Shown here in pieces: positions 16,386 to 25,629 of a stretch of 64,000 nucleotides of DNA. Below the pieces are notes generated by a model that had not been told where the DNA came from, did not search any database, and saw only the letters and a program-made list of their open reading frames with translations. The DNA is taken from NCBI GenBank assembly GCA_028277945.1, contig JANQFH010000056.1, positions 281,093 through 345,092 of the forward strand, written 5' to 3'. A program made the translations under genes and the position numbers. Source of the DNA: Oligoflexia bacterium (GTDB lineage: Bacteria > Bdellovibrionota_G > JANQFH01). The stretch's first letter is position 1, and every line of letters begins with the position of its first letter.

Positions 16386-18878
16386 CTAGCTCAATAACGT
16401 GCGTACTGAGCGCAAGAGCTGCTTTTCAGAAAAGGGCTTGGTGAGCAACAGTTCAGCGCCTGAATCGAGAGCCTGCTGTTTTTGTGCTGCATCCATACGG
16501 GTGGTGATAACGATGAGTGGCAATCGGCGCCATGCCTCTAGCTGCTGAATTTTTCGCATGAGCGCATAACCATCCATGCCTGGCATTTCCAAATCAGTAA
16601 TCACCAGAGTGTACTGCTGTCGTGCTAAAAACTCTAATGCCTCATCGCCACCACTGGCAACATCAACCTCATAGCCATGCTTTCTAAGCGAGCGCTCAAC
16701 ATACTGACGCACGGTAATGGAATCATCGACCACCAGGATAGGTGCGCGTTGATAAGCCTGTTTACGCCTACCAGGCTGGCGTTTCTTGCTCTGACGACGA
16801 CCTAACTTGGTCGCTGTATCAAAAAAATCCCGCAGGTTGAGCACAAAAGCCATCTCGCCTTCATGCATGAGCGTCGCTCCCCACACTAGAGGCAATCCCT
16901 TAAAGAAACGACCCAGTCGCGACAATACGGCTGGCTGTTCACCAATAACCTCATCAACCTCGAGATAGAAACGCTTTTCAACAGCACCAACAAGAAGGGT
17001 ACGCTCACCTGGCCCTCCTCCAAGGACACGGCTAAGGGAGATCCGAGGATAATCGTCGGCACAAAAAAACAGCTGATCACTCTGATGTCGCCCATGTACC
17101 AAGGCCGCCGGCAACGAGAATAGAAAGCTGCCAGCACGCACGACGTATGCTGTTGTATAGAATGGGCTTGCGGGTATTCTGATGTGGAACTGGGCGCCCT
17201 CGCCATCCCGGCTCTTCACCTGGATCATACCATTCAGCTTTTTTAAGCCTGTAGCAACAACGTCCATACCAATACCACGCCCAGCAACTTCACTGATGTC
17301 TTCTCTACTGGTTAAACCAGAGATAAAGATGACATTTTCGTCACCAACACTTCCACCCTTATCGAGCAAACCCTGTCTCCGCGCCAAGGCTGTCAGTTTT
17401 TTGCTGTGCAAACCTCTACCGTCGTCTGCTACCTGAATGATAAAATCATCTCCATCACTGCTGAAGCCAACATCGATTCTGCCTACAGCTGGCTTGCCCT
17501 GAGCACAGCGCTCTGTTGCCGGTTCCATAGCGTGAGAGATGGCATTGCGAATGAGTTGGAGCAAAGGATCAAAAAGGGTCTCAAACACCTTCTTCTCGAC
17601 CTGAATATCACCGCCACTGAGGCTGAGTTTTGCTTCAACACCTTGTTCTGTAGACAACTCAGTCACAGTCTTCTGTAAGATGCCAAACATGCGACCAATA
17701 GGAATACGACGACTATGGACAATCTCCCGCCACAGGCCGGTGGACACCTCTTGAATTTTATCCATGCTATCTTGACAACCTTCGAAGCGTTGGTCGAGAA
17801 GACGGAAGTACTCGTCTAAATCACTAAGAACCTCCGCAGTGCGAGCGTCCAAATTGCTTATCTCAGTAGCGACATCGTTGCCTACAGCAAGCGCCTTGAA
17901 CTCGTTGAGTAAATCCTCCAGAGCCTGAATGCCACGGGCGATGTTCTTACCAATGCTACGTAATTGAGAAATATCTTCCATCAACAGAGCCTTTGAAGCA
18001 TCTGCATCATCTAACAAGAGAGAGAGTCGTTCAAAAACGATCTGTCCCGAGGAAACTCGCTGGGGTGCTTCAACACCGCCTGTTGATTTTGTCCGCTGCA
18101 TGATGGATTTCTGTGAAATCTGCTGTGGCTCTTGAAACTCACGCAGGGCCTTCAAGATGGCGTCAGATTTGTTTTTTCTCTTTTCCGGCTCACTCTCACC
18201 ATGAGATACGAGCCACAAGAAAGTGCTGCAGGTCTCTGCAAATAACGTCATCGCCGATGGACTAGGTTGCTTGTTGAAATGTAGCGCCTCCTCAAAGCTA
18301 TGCGCTACACTGCTGATGACCTTATCGCCGATAATAGCCGCAGATCCTTTGAGTGTATGCGCAAGGCCACGTAGTTCCGAGACTGCTGTTCGCCATCGCT
18401 TGGGAGAGCCCAGCTCTTGAACGTAGAAGCGCATCTTGTCGGTAATCTCTTGCACTTCGGTCGCAAAAAATTTATCAATGTCGTCATCGTCAGATAGAAA
18501 GTCCGCCGGTGATAGGGTGTCATCCTGCAATTGGCCTTCATGCGTAGCTAAATCAGGCGGAAACCAGTGTTTGAAAAATTCCTGCTGTACTTTTTCATTC
18601 AGATGAGCCGCGTCGCTCTCAAGGTTGTTTACCATCGTCTGCAGCGTGTGCACCCCATGCAGAATCTTTTCTCGGTCCATGCCTCTTGCAGAGTCGGTCA
18701 ACAGGCTACCGACAACACTCAGTATCGGCACATAATCCGCTTGTGGTGTAGAGCCAACACAGAGGCCAGGAATTTTCAGTAGACTCTCCTTGATCTGGGA
18801 TGCCTCCGCCGCCTCATTTTCTGCTAGCCTCTGCGTTAAGCGAATGATTTTCCGGATGCCTTGGAAATCAACCTTCAT
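16386..18878 (-). CDS. CheA-type hybrid histidine kinase / response regulator
   Basis: 830 residues. An Hpt domain carries the phospho-acceptor histidine in LAHTLKGSAAIIG (H174). A Ser/Lys-rich linker and helical region follow. The HATPase domain has LIRNAISHAME, DDGRGL and GRGIGMDVV. A CheW-like domain comes next, then a C-terminal receiver with VVDDSITVRQ and the acceptor Asp in LVITDLEMPGMDG. This is the CheA/FrzE/ChpA architecture used in chemotaxis-like control of motility, pili or development. Its ATG overlaps the cheW stop by four bases. No receptor, CheR or CheB gene is in the window. Confidence 0.92.
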   Translation of the reverse strand: MKVDFQGIRKIIRLTQRLAENEAAEASQIKESLLKIPGLCVGSTPQADYVPILSVVGSLLTDSARGMDREKILHGVHTLQTMVNNLESDAAHLNEKVQQEFFKHWFPPDLATHEGQLQDDTLSPADFLSDDDDIDKFFATEVQEITDKMRFYVQELGSPKRWRTAVSELRGLAHTLKGSAAIIGDKVISSVAHSFEEALHFNKQPSPSAMTLFAETCSTFLWLVSHGESEPEKRKNKSDAILKALREFQEPQQISQKSIMQRTKSTGGVEAPQRVSSGQIVFERLSLLLDDADASKALLMEDISQLRSIGKNIARGIQALEDLLNEFKALAVGNDVATEISNLDARTAEVLSDLDEYFRLLDQRFEGCQDSMDKIQEVSTGLWREIVHSRRIPIGRMFGILQKTVTELSTEQGVEAKLSLSGGDIQVEKKVFETLFDPLLQLIRNAISHAMEPATERCAQGKPAVGRIDVGFSSDGDDFIIQVADDGRGLHSKKLTALARRQGLLDKGGSVGDENVIFISGLTSREDISEVAGRGIGMDVVATGLKKLNGMIQVKSRDGEGAQFHIRIPASPFYTTAYVVRAGSFLFSLPAALVHGRHQSDQLFFCADDYPRISLSRVLGGGPGERTLLVGAVEKRFYLEVDEVIGEQPAVLSRLGRFFKGLPLVWGATLMHEGEMAFVLNLRDFFDTATKLGRRQSKKRQPGRRKQAYQRAPILVVDDSITVRQYVERSLRKHGYEVDVASGGDEALEFLARQQYTLVITDLEMPGMDGYALMRKIQQLEAWRRLPLIVITTRMDAAQKQQALDSGAELLLTKPFSEKQLLRSVRTLLS

Positions 18879-19306
18879 AAGGACACACTAAAGCGTTCAT
18901 CCATCAGTGAATCAGAGGCGAGGGTCACCGTGTGGCGTAAGTTCAGTAGCCGTACCCGCTTACCCTCCACCTCAACCTGGGAAGCGATCTCGGTAGTCAC
19001 TCGCTTGGGCATCTGAACCGTTTGTACGCCGATGATCTTTTCACAAGCAATCGCAGCTTCCATCTTTACGGCTTCAACAATGCAGGCGTAGTCGACGCTG
19101 CTAGCGTACCTACCACGCCCACCTTGGAGAAGGTAGGGAGAGACGACCGGCACCACTGTGCTACGCAGCTTGGCAAGCCCCAAAACAAAGCGTGCTGAAA
19201 AAGGCAATTGCAACAATCGCCGCAGGTTGATGATTTCCTTGATTTCGCTTAGAGCGATAGCAAATGAAAGAGGACCGTCTTTGAATATGAGAATCTCTGT
19301 TTGCAC
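18875..19306 (-). CDS. CheW-domain coupling protein
   Basis: 143 residues from GTG 19306. It has the CheW beta-barrel pattern: LIFKDGPLSFAIALSEIKEII, LQLPFSARFVLGLAKLRSTVVPVVS, then EKIIGVQTVQMPK. It would couple receptors to the downstream CheA-type kinase, with whose gene it overlaps by four bases. The Shine-Dalgarno is weak. The gene starts only 21 bases after pnp, so transcription from the ribosomal/RNA-decay block may read into the signalling genes. Confidence 0.82.
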   Translation of the reverse strand: MQTEILIFKDGPLSFAIALSEIKEIINLRRLLQLPFSARFVLGLAKLRSTVVPVVSPYLLQGGRGRYASSVDYACIVEAVKMEAAIACEKIIGVQTVQMPKRVTTEIASQVEVEGKRVRLLNLRHTVTLASDSLMDERFSVSL

Positions 19307-19327
19307 AGAAACCGCAGCAAAGGTCTG

Positions 19328-21490
19328 TTATCGGCGTCTGGGGCCACTACCGCGGCGACCACCACTACGACCGCTACGCATAGGGCGTACGAGCTCAGAG
19401 ATATCCTCTCCGGTAATGACCGCACGCCGGCTCAAGCGGATTTTATTATCGGCGCCTATTTCAATTACTTTGACCTCAATCTCGTCCCCTTCACTCACAA
19501 CATCACGAACTTGCTCGACGCGTTCGCTGTCTAACTGAGAAATGTGAACAAGGCCTTCAGTACCCGGAAGAATCTCAACAAACGCACCGAAATCAACAAC
19601 ACGCTTTACTGTACCCTTGTAGGTTTTTCCCACTTCAGCTTCTTCACAAATGGATTCGACAATGTCTATAGCTTTTTGCATCTGCTGTGCATCTGCAGAT
19701 GCAATCAAAACCTTGCCGTCATCAGAAATGTCTATCTTAACACCGGTATCGGCAATAATGCCCCGAATCACCTTGCCTCCAGGACCAATGACGTCTTTGA
19801 TCTTTTCTGGGTTAATCTGTAGTGTGTGAATGCGTGGCGCATTTTCGTTAATCTCATCTCTCGGCTTAGCAATGGTCTTCTCCATCTCTGCCAAAATGTG
19901 CATGCGGCCCGCTCTTGCCTGTTCCAACGCCTGTGCCAAAATCTCACGAGAGACACCGCTGATCTTGATATCCATCTGCAGACCGGTAATCCCTTGTGTG
20001 GTTCCCGCCACCTTAAAGTCCATGTCACCGATATGGTCTTCATCACCAAGGATGTCGGAGAGAACATGGAACTGGCCATCTTCCTGCACCAGACCCATGG
20101 CTATACCGGCAACGGCCTGCCTGATGGGCACACCCGCGTCCATGAGCGCCAGAGAGGCGCCGCACACCGTTGCCATCGAGGAAGAACCGTTTGACTCTAA
20201 AATGTCGCTGACAATGCGGATGGTGTAAGGAAACTCCTCACGCGCCGGAATCATGCGTATGAGCGACCGTTCTGCTAAAGCACCGTGACCAATCTCGCGC
20301 CTTCCCGGAGACCGCAGAAAACGCGTCTCACCGACACAGTAGGGCGGAAAGTTGTAGTGCAGCATAAAGCGCTTAAAGTATTCACCCTCTAAGGCATCAA
20401 TACGCTGTTCGTCATCACCGGTACCAAGCGTCGCCACAACCATAGCTGAGGTCTCACCGCGAGTAAAAATAGCCGAGCCATGCGTTTTCGGTAGCAAACC
20501 AACCACACCGGAAATCTCGCGAATGTCATTGAGCCCACGACCATCAACGCGTTTGCCTGTTTTAGCGAGCATGTCGCGAATGGCTCTCTTTTTGAAATTA
20601 TCAAAAACCTCTCCAATCAGTGCCTGCTCGTCCTCGGTTACCGAACCGCCGGAGATAAGTTCGTCTTGTACCTCTGTATGTAACTGTTTCAATGCCCGAC
20701 TTCGCGCCTGTTTCTCAGCAATGGCCAGCGCTGCGGCCATGCCTTCTTTTGCACGCGATTCCACCTTACTTACCAAATCGTCACTTATCGCCGTGTCCGT
20801 AGGTTCAAGTTTATGAGGCTTTATGGCTGCCATCATCTGTTGTTGGGCTTTTACGTAAGGTTGCGCACTTTCAAAGCCGAACATCAATGCATCCAGCATA
20901 TCCTGCTCAGCTAGCTCATTGGCGCCCCCCTCAACCATGACAATCGCCTCTTCAGTAGAAGCGACAATAAGATCGAGGTCGCTCTTCCTAAGGTCTTCAA
21001 ACGAAGGGTTAACCACAAACTGACCGTCGATTCTGCCAACACGCACACAACCAACGGGCTTGCTTAGCGGCACTTCAGAGGCACAGAGTGCGCAAGAAGC
21101 ACCGGTAAGTGCTAACGTATCTGGGTCGACATCATTGTCCGCAGAGAACACCGTACAAATGACTTGAATCTCATTAAAGAAACCATCGGCAATCAACGGC
21201 CGGATTGGCCGATCCATAATCCGTGAGGTCAAAATCGCTTTCTCGCTCGGCCTACCCTCGCGTTTGAAAAAGCCTCCAGGTATTTTACCTGCAGCCTGCG
21301 TACGTTCGACGTATTCCATCGTCAGGGGTAAAAAGTCCACTCCTTCACGCGCAGTATCACTAACGTTAGCCGTCACTAACACGACCGTACCGGCAGAGCG
21401 AATGAGCACTGAGCCACTACTCTGCTTGGCAAATGAATTCACTTCAAACGTCACTGGCCTGCCAGCGATCTCTAGATCAAATTTGTGCAT
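19328..21490 (-). CDS. pnp: polyribonucleotide nucleotidyltransferase (PNPase)
   Basis: 720 residues, the family's normal length. Two RNase PH-like domains are separated by a helical region (second begins near GKRVDGRGLNDIREISG). A KH domain contains VIGPGGKVIRGI, and the S1 domain contains GKTYKGTVKRVVDFGAFVEILPG. The tail is Arg/Gly-rich (SGRSGGRRGSGPRRR). It degrades RNA phosphorolytically from the 3' end, usually in a degradosome. It follows rpsO by 36 bases, the conserved rpsO–pnp order. Confidence 0.98.
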   Translation of the reverse strand: MHKFDLEIAGRPVTFEVNSFAKQSSGSVLIRSAGTVVLVTANVSDTAREGVDFLPLTMEYVERTQAAGKIPGGFFKREGRPSEKAILTSRIMDRPIRPLIADGFFNEIQVICTVFSADNDVDPDTLALTGASCALCASEVPLSKPVGCVRVGRIDGQFVVNPSFEDLRKSDLDLIVASTEEAIVMVEGGANELAEQDMLDALMFGFESAQPYVKAQQQMMAAIKPHKLEPTDTAISDDLVSKVESRAKEGMAAALAIAEKQARSRALKQLHTEVQDELISGGSVTEDEQALIGEVFDNFKKRAIRDMLAKTGKRVDGRGLNDIREISGVVGLLPKTHGSAIFTRGETSAMVVATLGTGDDEQRIDALEGEYFKRFMLHYNFPPYCVGETRFLRSPGRREIGHGALAERSLIRMIPAREEFPYTIRIVSDILESNGSSSMATVCGASLALMDAGVPIRQAVAGIAMGLVQEDGQFHVLSDILGDEDHIGDMDFKVAGTTQGITGLQMDIKISGVSREILAQALEQARAGRMHILAEMEKTIAKPRDEINENAPRIHTLQINPEKIKDVIGPGGKVIRGIIADTGVKIDISDDGKVLIASADAQQMQKAIDIVESICEEAEVGKTYKGTVKRVVDFGAFVEILPGTEGLVHISQLDSERVEQVRDVVSEGDEIEVKVIEIGADNKIRLSRRAVITGEDISELVRPMRSGRSGGRRGSGPRRR

Positions 21491-21526
21491 TGAAATTTCC
21501 TAACAAAATTGAAAAATGATTCTAAA

Positions 21527-21796
21527 CTACTTTCTAATATTCAACTCTTTGATGATTTTGGAGTAGCGCTCACTGTCTGTTGTTTTGAGGTATTCCAACA
21601 GTCGACGGCGCCGACCTACCATTTTGAGCAACCCCTGTCGGGAACCAAAGTCTTTTTTATGGGATTGGAAGTGGTCGGTTAACTGTTCGATACGCCGGGT
21701 AAGCAGCGCAATCTGTACCTCCGGAGAGCCGGTATCGCCCTCGTGTAACCGGAACTTACCAATAACTGCCTGTTTTTCTTGACCGTCTATCCCCAT
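21527..21796 (-). CDS. rpsO: 30S ribosomal protein S15
   Basis: 89 residues, standard for S15. [37 protein letters not shown] and [11 protein letters not shown] are invariant-type segments that contact 16S rRNA and the S6:S18 pair. Upstream GGAAACC lies a few bases before the ATG. It sits immediately before pnp. Confidence 0.98.
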   Translation of the reverse strand: MGIDGQEKQAVIGKFRLHEGDTGSPEVQIALLTRRIEQLTDHFQSHKKDFGSRQGLLKMVGRRRRLLEYLKTTDSERYSKIIKELNIRK

Positions 21797-21877
21797 CCAG
21801 AGGTTTCCTTATGGTATGTGCTCCTAGGGCGGAGCCAAATTCGCCGTACCTTACCCGCCTACCCCTAAAAATACAAC

Positions 21878-23401
21878 CTAAAATTCCAGCAGCAGACCGC
21901 CGCTGTCGGTACCAAAGCCGTCATAGAGCGGCATTGCCAGGAGAAGGTCGGCTTCTGAGTCGCCGTTGATGTCGCCACCATAACGCAAGGAACCTCCTAG
22001 CTGCCGCAGCGTGATCGGTGCGTGGCTAAGACCGCGAAAAATCGCCGCTGCCGTTGCGGCCGCGCTCAAAGAGCTACTGAGCAAAAAGTCAGCAAAGAAG
22101 TCTTCTAAGGAGTCCTTGCTAAAAAAGTAGGCGGCACCGCTGTCCGTACCCGCAAGCGAGTTGCCGGGAGCGCCTACAAAAAGTGCGGCACTGGCACTGC
22201 TCAAAAAACCGCTGCCACCTGCAACAGCACGGCCAAAAAGCTCACTGTCACTATCGGCACCGATCTCGATCTGAAAACCAGGCAACACACCGATTTCAGC
22301 AAAACCCTGGAACAAGACCAGTCCACCATCGTAGGCAATCACCACTTCGTCAAAGCCATCATCATCAAGATCGCCTGCTGTAGTCACTGCCTGGCCAAAG
22401 GCAGGACGCTCGGGCTGCTCTAACTTCACTAGGGTCGGAAAGCTCTCAATCGCAAAGCTACCACTAATGCCATCGAGACCGAGGAGTAGATAGGCAATAC
22501 CGCTTTCACCACCGGACGGCGCACCAATCAATAGATCATCGCCAAAGATCCCACTCTCCAACTGCTCGGCGATAAAGTCGCCATTGCTGTCGCCAGCGTG
22601 GGATAGGGCACTGCCCAAACCACTACCGCTGCTTCCGACAAGCTTAAGCTCTGCACTCGCAGCCGAGAGCGTTGCTGCTGTCTCATTCTGCAGCAGAAAG
22701 AGCGACCGCGTGCCAAAGAAGACAAACACAGCGCCATCCGCAGAGACACCGCTGTTCGCTAAGGGGTCTCCAATTGCAAGATCCAGTTGGCCATCACGAT
22801 TGAAGTCGCCCGCACTCGAGAGCACGGCACCAAAGCGGTTCAGACTCAAACCGGCAACGCCGGAACTGAGAGCCGTAATGGTAAGGTCGGCATCAATCGC
22901 CGAAAATGGCTGGTCGGCATCGGCATCTGTCAAGGTTCCACCACCAAAAAGATAGACCTTTCCTGGACCGTTGCCGGGAGCGCCGATGACAACTTCGCCA
23001 ACACCATCGCCATCCAGATCTCCAGCGCCAAGTACAGCTTGCCCAAACTGCTCTCCTGCTAGACCGAGTATTTTGATTCCGGCACTGTCGGCAGCAATGG
23101 GACTAAGATAGAGATAGGCCGCACCGCTATCGATACCACCCTCACTATTACCTGGCGCCCCGACAATAAGATCATCCGCACCGTCACCGTTCAGATCACC
23201 GACAAAGTCAACGCTGGTACCAAATCGTTCACCAGCAAGATGGCCGTTGAGCAACACCTCGGTAGCTGTTGCAAGTCCAACGTCGCTACCCTGCTGGCCA
23301 TTACAACCACACAGGTGACTCATTACTAAGATGAGCAGAGAGACTCTGAAACAATAGTCTTCCAAGATATTGATATTTGGACTGCTAGCCTGCGAGCTCA
23401 A
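21878..23401 (-). CDS. FG-GAP repeat (integrin-alpha-like beta-propeller) lipoprotein
   Basis: 507 residues from TTG 23401. The N-terminus has an export-like stretch (VSLLILVMSHLCGC) ending in a plausible lipobox with the lipidated Cys about residue 33. The body consists of about seven FG-GAP repeats, each with a calcium-binding DxDxDG-type loop: DLNGDGADD, DLDGDGVGE, DFNRDGQLD, DSNGDFIAE, DLDDDGFDE and DINGDSEAD. The fold is a seven-bladed propeller on the cell surface or in the periplasm. Such proteins usually bind partners or polysaccharides; no enzymatic motif is seen. It interrupts the usual truB–rpsO adjacency. Confidence 0.85.
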   Translation of the reverse strand: MSSQASSPNINILEDYCFRVSLLILVMSHLCGCNGQQGSDVGLATATEVLLNGHLAGERFGTSVDFVGDLNGDGADDLIVGAPGNSEGGIDSGAAYLYLSPIAADSAGIKILGLAGEQFGQAVLGAGDLDGDGVGEVVIGAPGNGPGKVYLFGGGTLTDADADQPFSAIDADLTITALSSGVAGLSLNRFGAVLSSAGDFNRDGQLDLAIGDPLANSGVSADGAVFVFFGTRSLFLLQNETAATLSAASAELKLVGSSGSGLGSALSHAGDSNGDFIAEQLESGIFGDDLLIGAPSGGESGIAYLLLGLDGISGSFAIESFPTLVKLEQPERPAFGQAVTTAGDLDDDGFDEVVIAYDGGLVLFQGFAEIGVLPGFQIEIGADSDSELFGRAVAGGSGFLSSASAALFVGAPGNSLAGTDSGAAYFFSKDSLEDFFADFLLSSSLSAAATAAAIFRGLSHAPITLRQLGGSLRYGGDINGDSEADLLLAMPLYDGFGTDSGGLLLEF

Positions 23402-23450
23402 TTAATTCTCGCTGGTGTCAACAGCAATCGTGAGGTCGAATTGCAACTCT

Positions 23451-23984
23451 TTACCTTTGATCCTCGTCCGCAGGATCCTCTTCTACAACGCCAAGTTTAA
23501 GATCGAAAGCATTCAACAATTCAGTTTTGTAACAATCGTAGGCGAGAGCAACAGTCGGCTTTAGACCACATACTGCGACCATTTCGACCAAATCAAGGAC
23601 TCCTGAAGCTACTACAGTTGTGTTTAGACAATCCACGGAAAAATCTTTGTCCGTGGAATTGCACATGGCAAAGTAGAGATCCGCGCCGCTTTTCTCCTCA
23701 AGAAACCCCTCAATGCCTTGCTCATAACAGCGCGGCCTATGTTCAGGTTTCACCAGCTCACTACAGCTCTTTACCGACGCGCTAACGCGGTCAAGTAGTT
23801 CAATGGTCGCCTGTTTTTTGCCGGCTTCTTGACCTTGCTCGCGCGCCGTTCGCACATCACTCCAACCAATAGCACCAGGGTCATCCAAATCTGCACCGAC
23901 GTCCCAATCTGCGAAGACGCCCGCTGTTGAGAAAACAATCAAGAACAGGCTGATCAAACCAACGCTTGTCAATAACTTAGCCAT
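23451..23984 (-). CDS. secreted hypothetical protein, Cys-containing
   Basis: 177 residues from ATG 23984, with GGAGG five bases upstream. A clear signal peptide (LTSVGLISLFLIVFSTAGVFA) is followed by a mature protein with conserved-looking cysteines: SCSELVKPEHRPRCYEQG, MCNSTDKDFSVDCL, VCGLKPT and YDCYK. The six or so cysteines suggest disulfide bonds. No known domain is recognised. It lies 49 bases upstream of the FG-GAP lipoprotein on the same strand, and the two may act together at the cell surface. Confidence 0.7.
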   Translation of the reverse strand: MAKLLTSVGLISLFLIVFSTAGVFADWDVGADLDDPGAIGWSDVRTAREQGQEAGKKQATIELLDRVSASVKSCSELVKPEHRPRCYEQGIEGFLEEKSGADLYFAMCNSTDKDFSVDCLNTTVVASGVLDLVEMVAVCGLKPTVALAYDCYKTELLNAFDLKLGVVEEDPADEDQR

Positions 23985-24101
23985 GTCGGCCTCCGATTCG
24001 CGGTTATTCTGTAAAAGCAAGGAGACATCTTAAGCTTGTCGTATCGACGCAGTACATTAAAACCGACCTGCTGTCAAGCAAGGCAATGCTGTGCTTTAGC
24101 A

Positions 24102-24223
24102 GCAACGTGCAGCTTTTTGCAGATCAAGGCGGGGACGCTCAGACGGACCGCAGCGTACTGCAAACGTACGTGAGGACCCGGATGAGCGGGCCCAACGCAG
24201 AGATGCGAAAATCTGCACGTTGC
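24102..24223. repeat. 122-base palindromic element, family 3
   Basis: GCAACGTGCAG (24102-24112) and CTGCACGTTGC (24213-24223) are perfect 11-base inverted arms. TGCAGAT (24119-24125) also matches ATCTGCA (24211-24217). The centre has GCGTAC-TGCAAAC-GTACGT. The element lies in the gap between truB and the secreted-protein gene (23985-24240) and would fold into a long stem. No ORF in it looks coding. Confidence 0.65.
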
Positions 24224-24240
24224 CGTCATGATAATCTAGG

Positions 24241-25224
24241 CTATGAGTCAAAGATGCGTAGGGTGCGTACAACACGGTTACTCCGCTGCTCCATACCAGT
24301 CTGGCGGACAAAGGGAGACTGTGCCAGTGAAGCGACTGCCAGCAGTGAGCCGGCTGCATCGGTTAGCTTGAACATCATGTCATCTTTGCTTTCGCCTACC
24401 AACTGCTTTGCAGAGTCACCCCCAGAGGTCTGTAGATCAGACCACATGATCATCCGCCCTGCTCTTATGCGTCTGGCCAATAAGGCGTCGACACAGACGC
24501 TTGGTAACTCTGGCAGGGCTTCGCTCATGGTCAACAGACGATCTAGCGCTGCCTCCCGAGAACACTGCAGCAACTCCGTAAGCGGAATGGCATCGTTCTC
24601 GTGGAACTTGCCACATGCCGTACGACGTAGCTGGTCCACAGAAGCACAGCTGTCCAGAGTGTGACCAAGGTCGTGCACGAGCGTACGTACATAGGTACCA
24701 TGCGAAGCAAGGATGCGCAGCCTTATAATCGGAGGACGCCACTCAAGCAGTTCAAACTTGTGCACCGTACAACCTCTCTGTTTACGGTTAGCAAAAACAA
24801 TACCTTTGTGAGCATACCAATAGAGGGGTCTACCCCGGTACTTGATGGCTGAAAACATCGGCGGTACCTGCTGAATCTCACCAACAAACTGTTGAATCGC
24901 GGACTCAACCTGCGACGCAGTAATGTGGTCCCAAGGTCTCTCGCCCGTGACGTTGCCAGTCCGATCGTGCGAGTCGGTCTCAACACCAAGACGTGCCCAA
25001 ACATCATACTCTTTAGTATAGGCCATGATAATGGATGCAAGCTTGGTTGCACGACCAATACAGATCGGCAGTACTCCGGTGGCGATGGGATCTAGAGTTC
25101 CTGTATGCCCAACCTTCTTTACCCCCAGAAAGCTACGCACCTGTTTGACAACCTGAAATGATGTCGTACCTGCCTCCTTATCAATGAGTAGAAGTCCTTC
25201 GACATCTCTATTCATGACGTTCAT
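24241..25224 (-). CDS. truB: tRNA pseudouridine(55) synthase
   Basis: 327 residues. The catalytic aspartate is D45 in GHTGTLDPIATGVLP. Other family segments are LLLIDKEAGTTSF, PPMFSAIKYRGRPLYWYA and LASHGTYVRTLVHDLG. It makes Psi55 in the T loop of tRNAs. Its start overlaps the rbfA stop by four bases. Downstream, two secreted-protein genes and a palindromic repeat separate it from rpsO, with which it is adjacent in many genomes. Confidence 0.97.
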   Translation of the reverse strand: MNVMNRDVEGLLLIDKEAGTTSFQVVKQVRSFLGVKKVGHTGTLDPIATGVLPICIGRATKLASIIMAYTKEYDVWARLGVETDSHDRTGNVTGERPWDHITASQVESAIQQFVGEIQQVPPMFSAIKYRGRPLYWYAHKGIVFANRKQRGCTVHKFELLEWRPPIIRLRILASHGTYVRTLVHDLGHTLDSCASVDQLRRTACGKFHENDAIPLTELLQCSREAALDRLLTMSEALPELPSVCVDALLARRIRAGRMIMWSDLQTSGGDSAKQLVGESKDDMMFKLTDAAGSLLAVASLAQSPFVRQTGMEQRSNRVVRTLRIFDS

Positions 25225-25613
25225 GCGGCATCTCCTTCACTACCACGCTCCTCAGCAATTTTGCGCAATGCATTTTCAACCTGCTGTTGTTGCTCTATAC
25301 TGGCATCATAGAGAAACCGCAGCTGTGGTATTTTTTTCAAATAGAGCATCTTGCCGAGAGCCCGGCGCAGATAACCAGACGCCTTTTCAAGCCCGGTGTG
25401 CACCTCATTCATAAACCGAGAGTCTGGCTGATCTGCATGCTGCAGAAAACGAAAGTATACTCGTGCCAACTGCAGATCATCAGTAATCTCGACGCGGGTA
25501 ATCGTCAGCCCCTGAAGTCGCGGATCCTTAATCTCCTGCAGCATCATCGTCGCCAGCGTTTTACGCAAGAGATCGTTGAGCCTTTCGCTACGCTTATATG
25601 GATAAGTTGACAT
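25221..25613 (-). CDS. rbfA: 30S ribosome-binding factor A
   Basis: 130 residues from ATG 25613, just after the infB stop; a longer frame from 25661 overlaps infB and is not preferred. The KH-like fold is recognisable: KRSERLNDLLRKTLATMM, DPRLQGLTITRVEIT, LARVYFRFL and LRRALGKMLYLKKIPQLRFLYD. RbfA assists late maturation of the 16S rRNA 5' end. No strong Shine-Dalgarno is present, consistent with coupling to infB. Confidence 0.93.
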   Translation of the reverse strand: MSTYPYKRSERLNDLLRKTLATMMLQEIKDPRLQGLTITRVEITDDLQLARVYFRFLQHADQPDSRFMNEVHTGLEKASGYLRRALGKMLYLKKIPQLRFLYDASIEQQQQVENALRKIAEERGSEGDAA

Positions 25614-25629
25614 GTTTGGCAGTAAGATT

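Noticed and set aside
19826..20228. Plus-strand ORFs opposite pnp
   Set aside because: They lie wholly inside the strongly conserved pnp coding sequence.
24086..24664. Plus-strand ORF opposite truB
   Set aside because: It is a shadow of the truB frame and the palindrome; composition is not protein-like.
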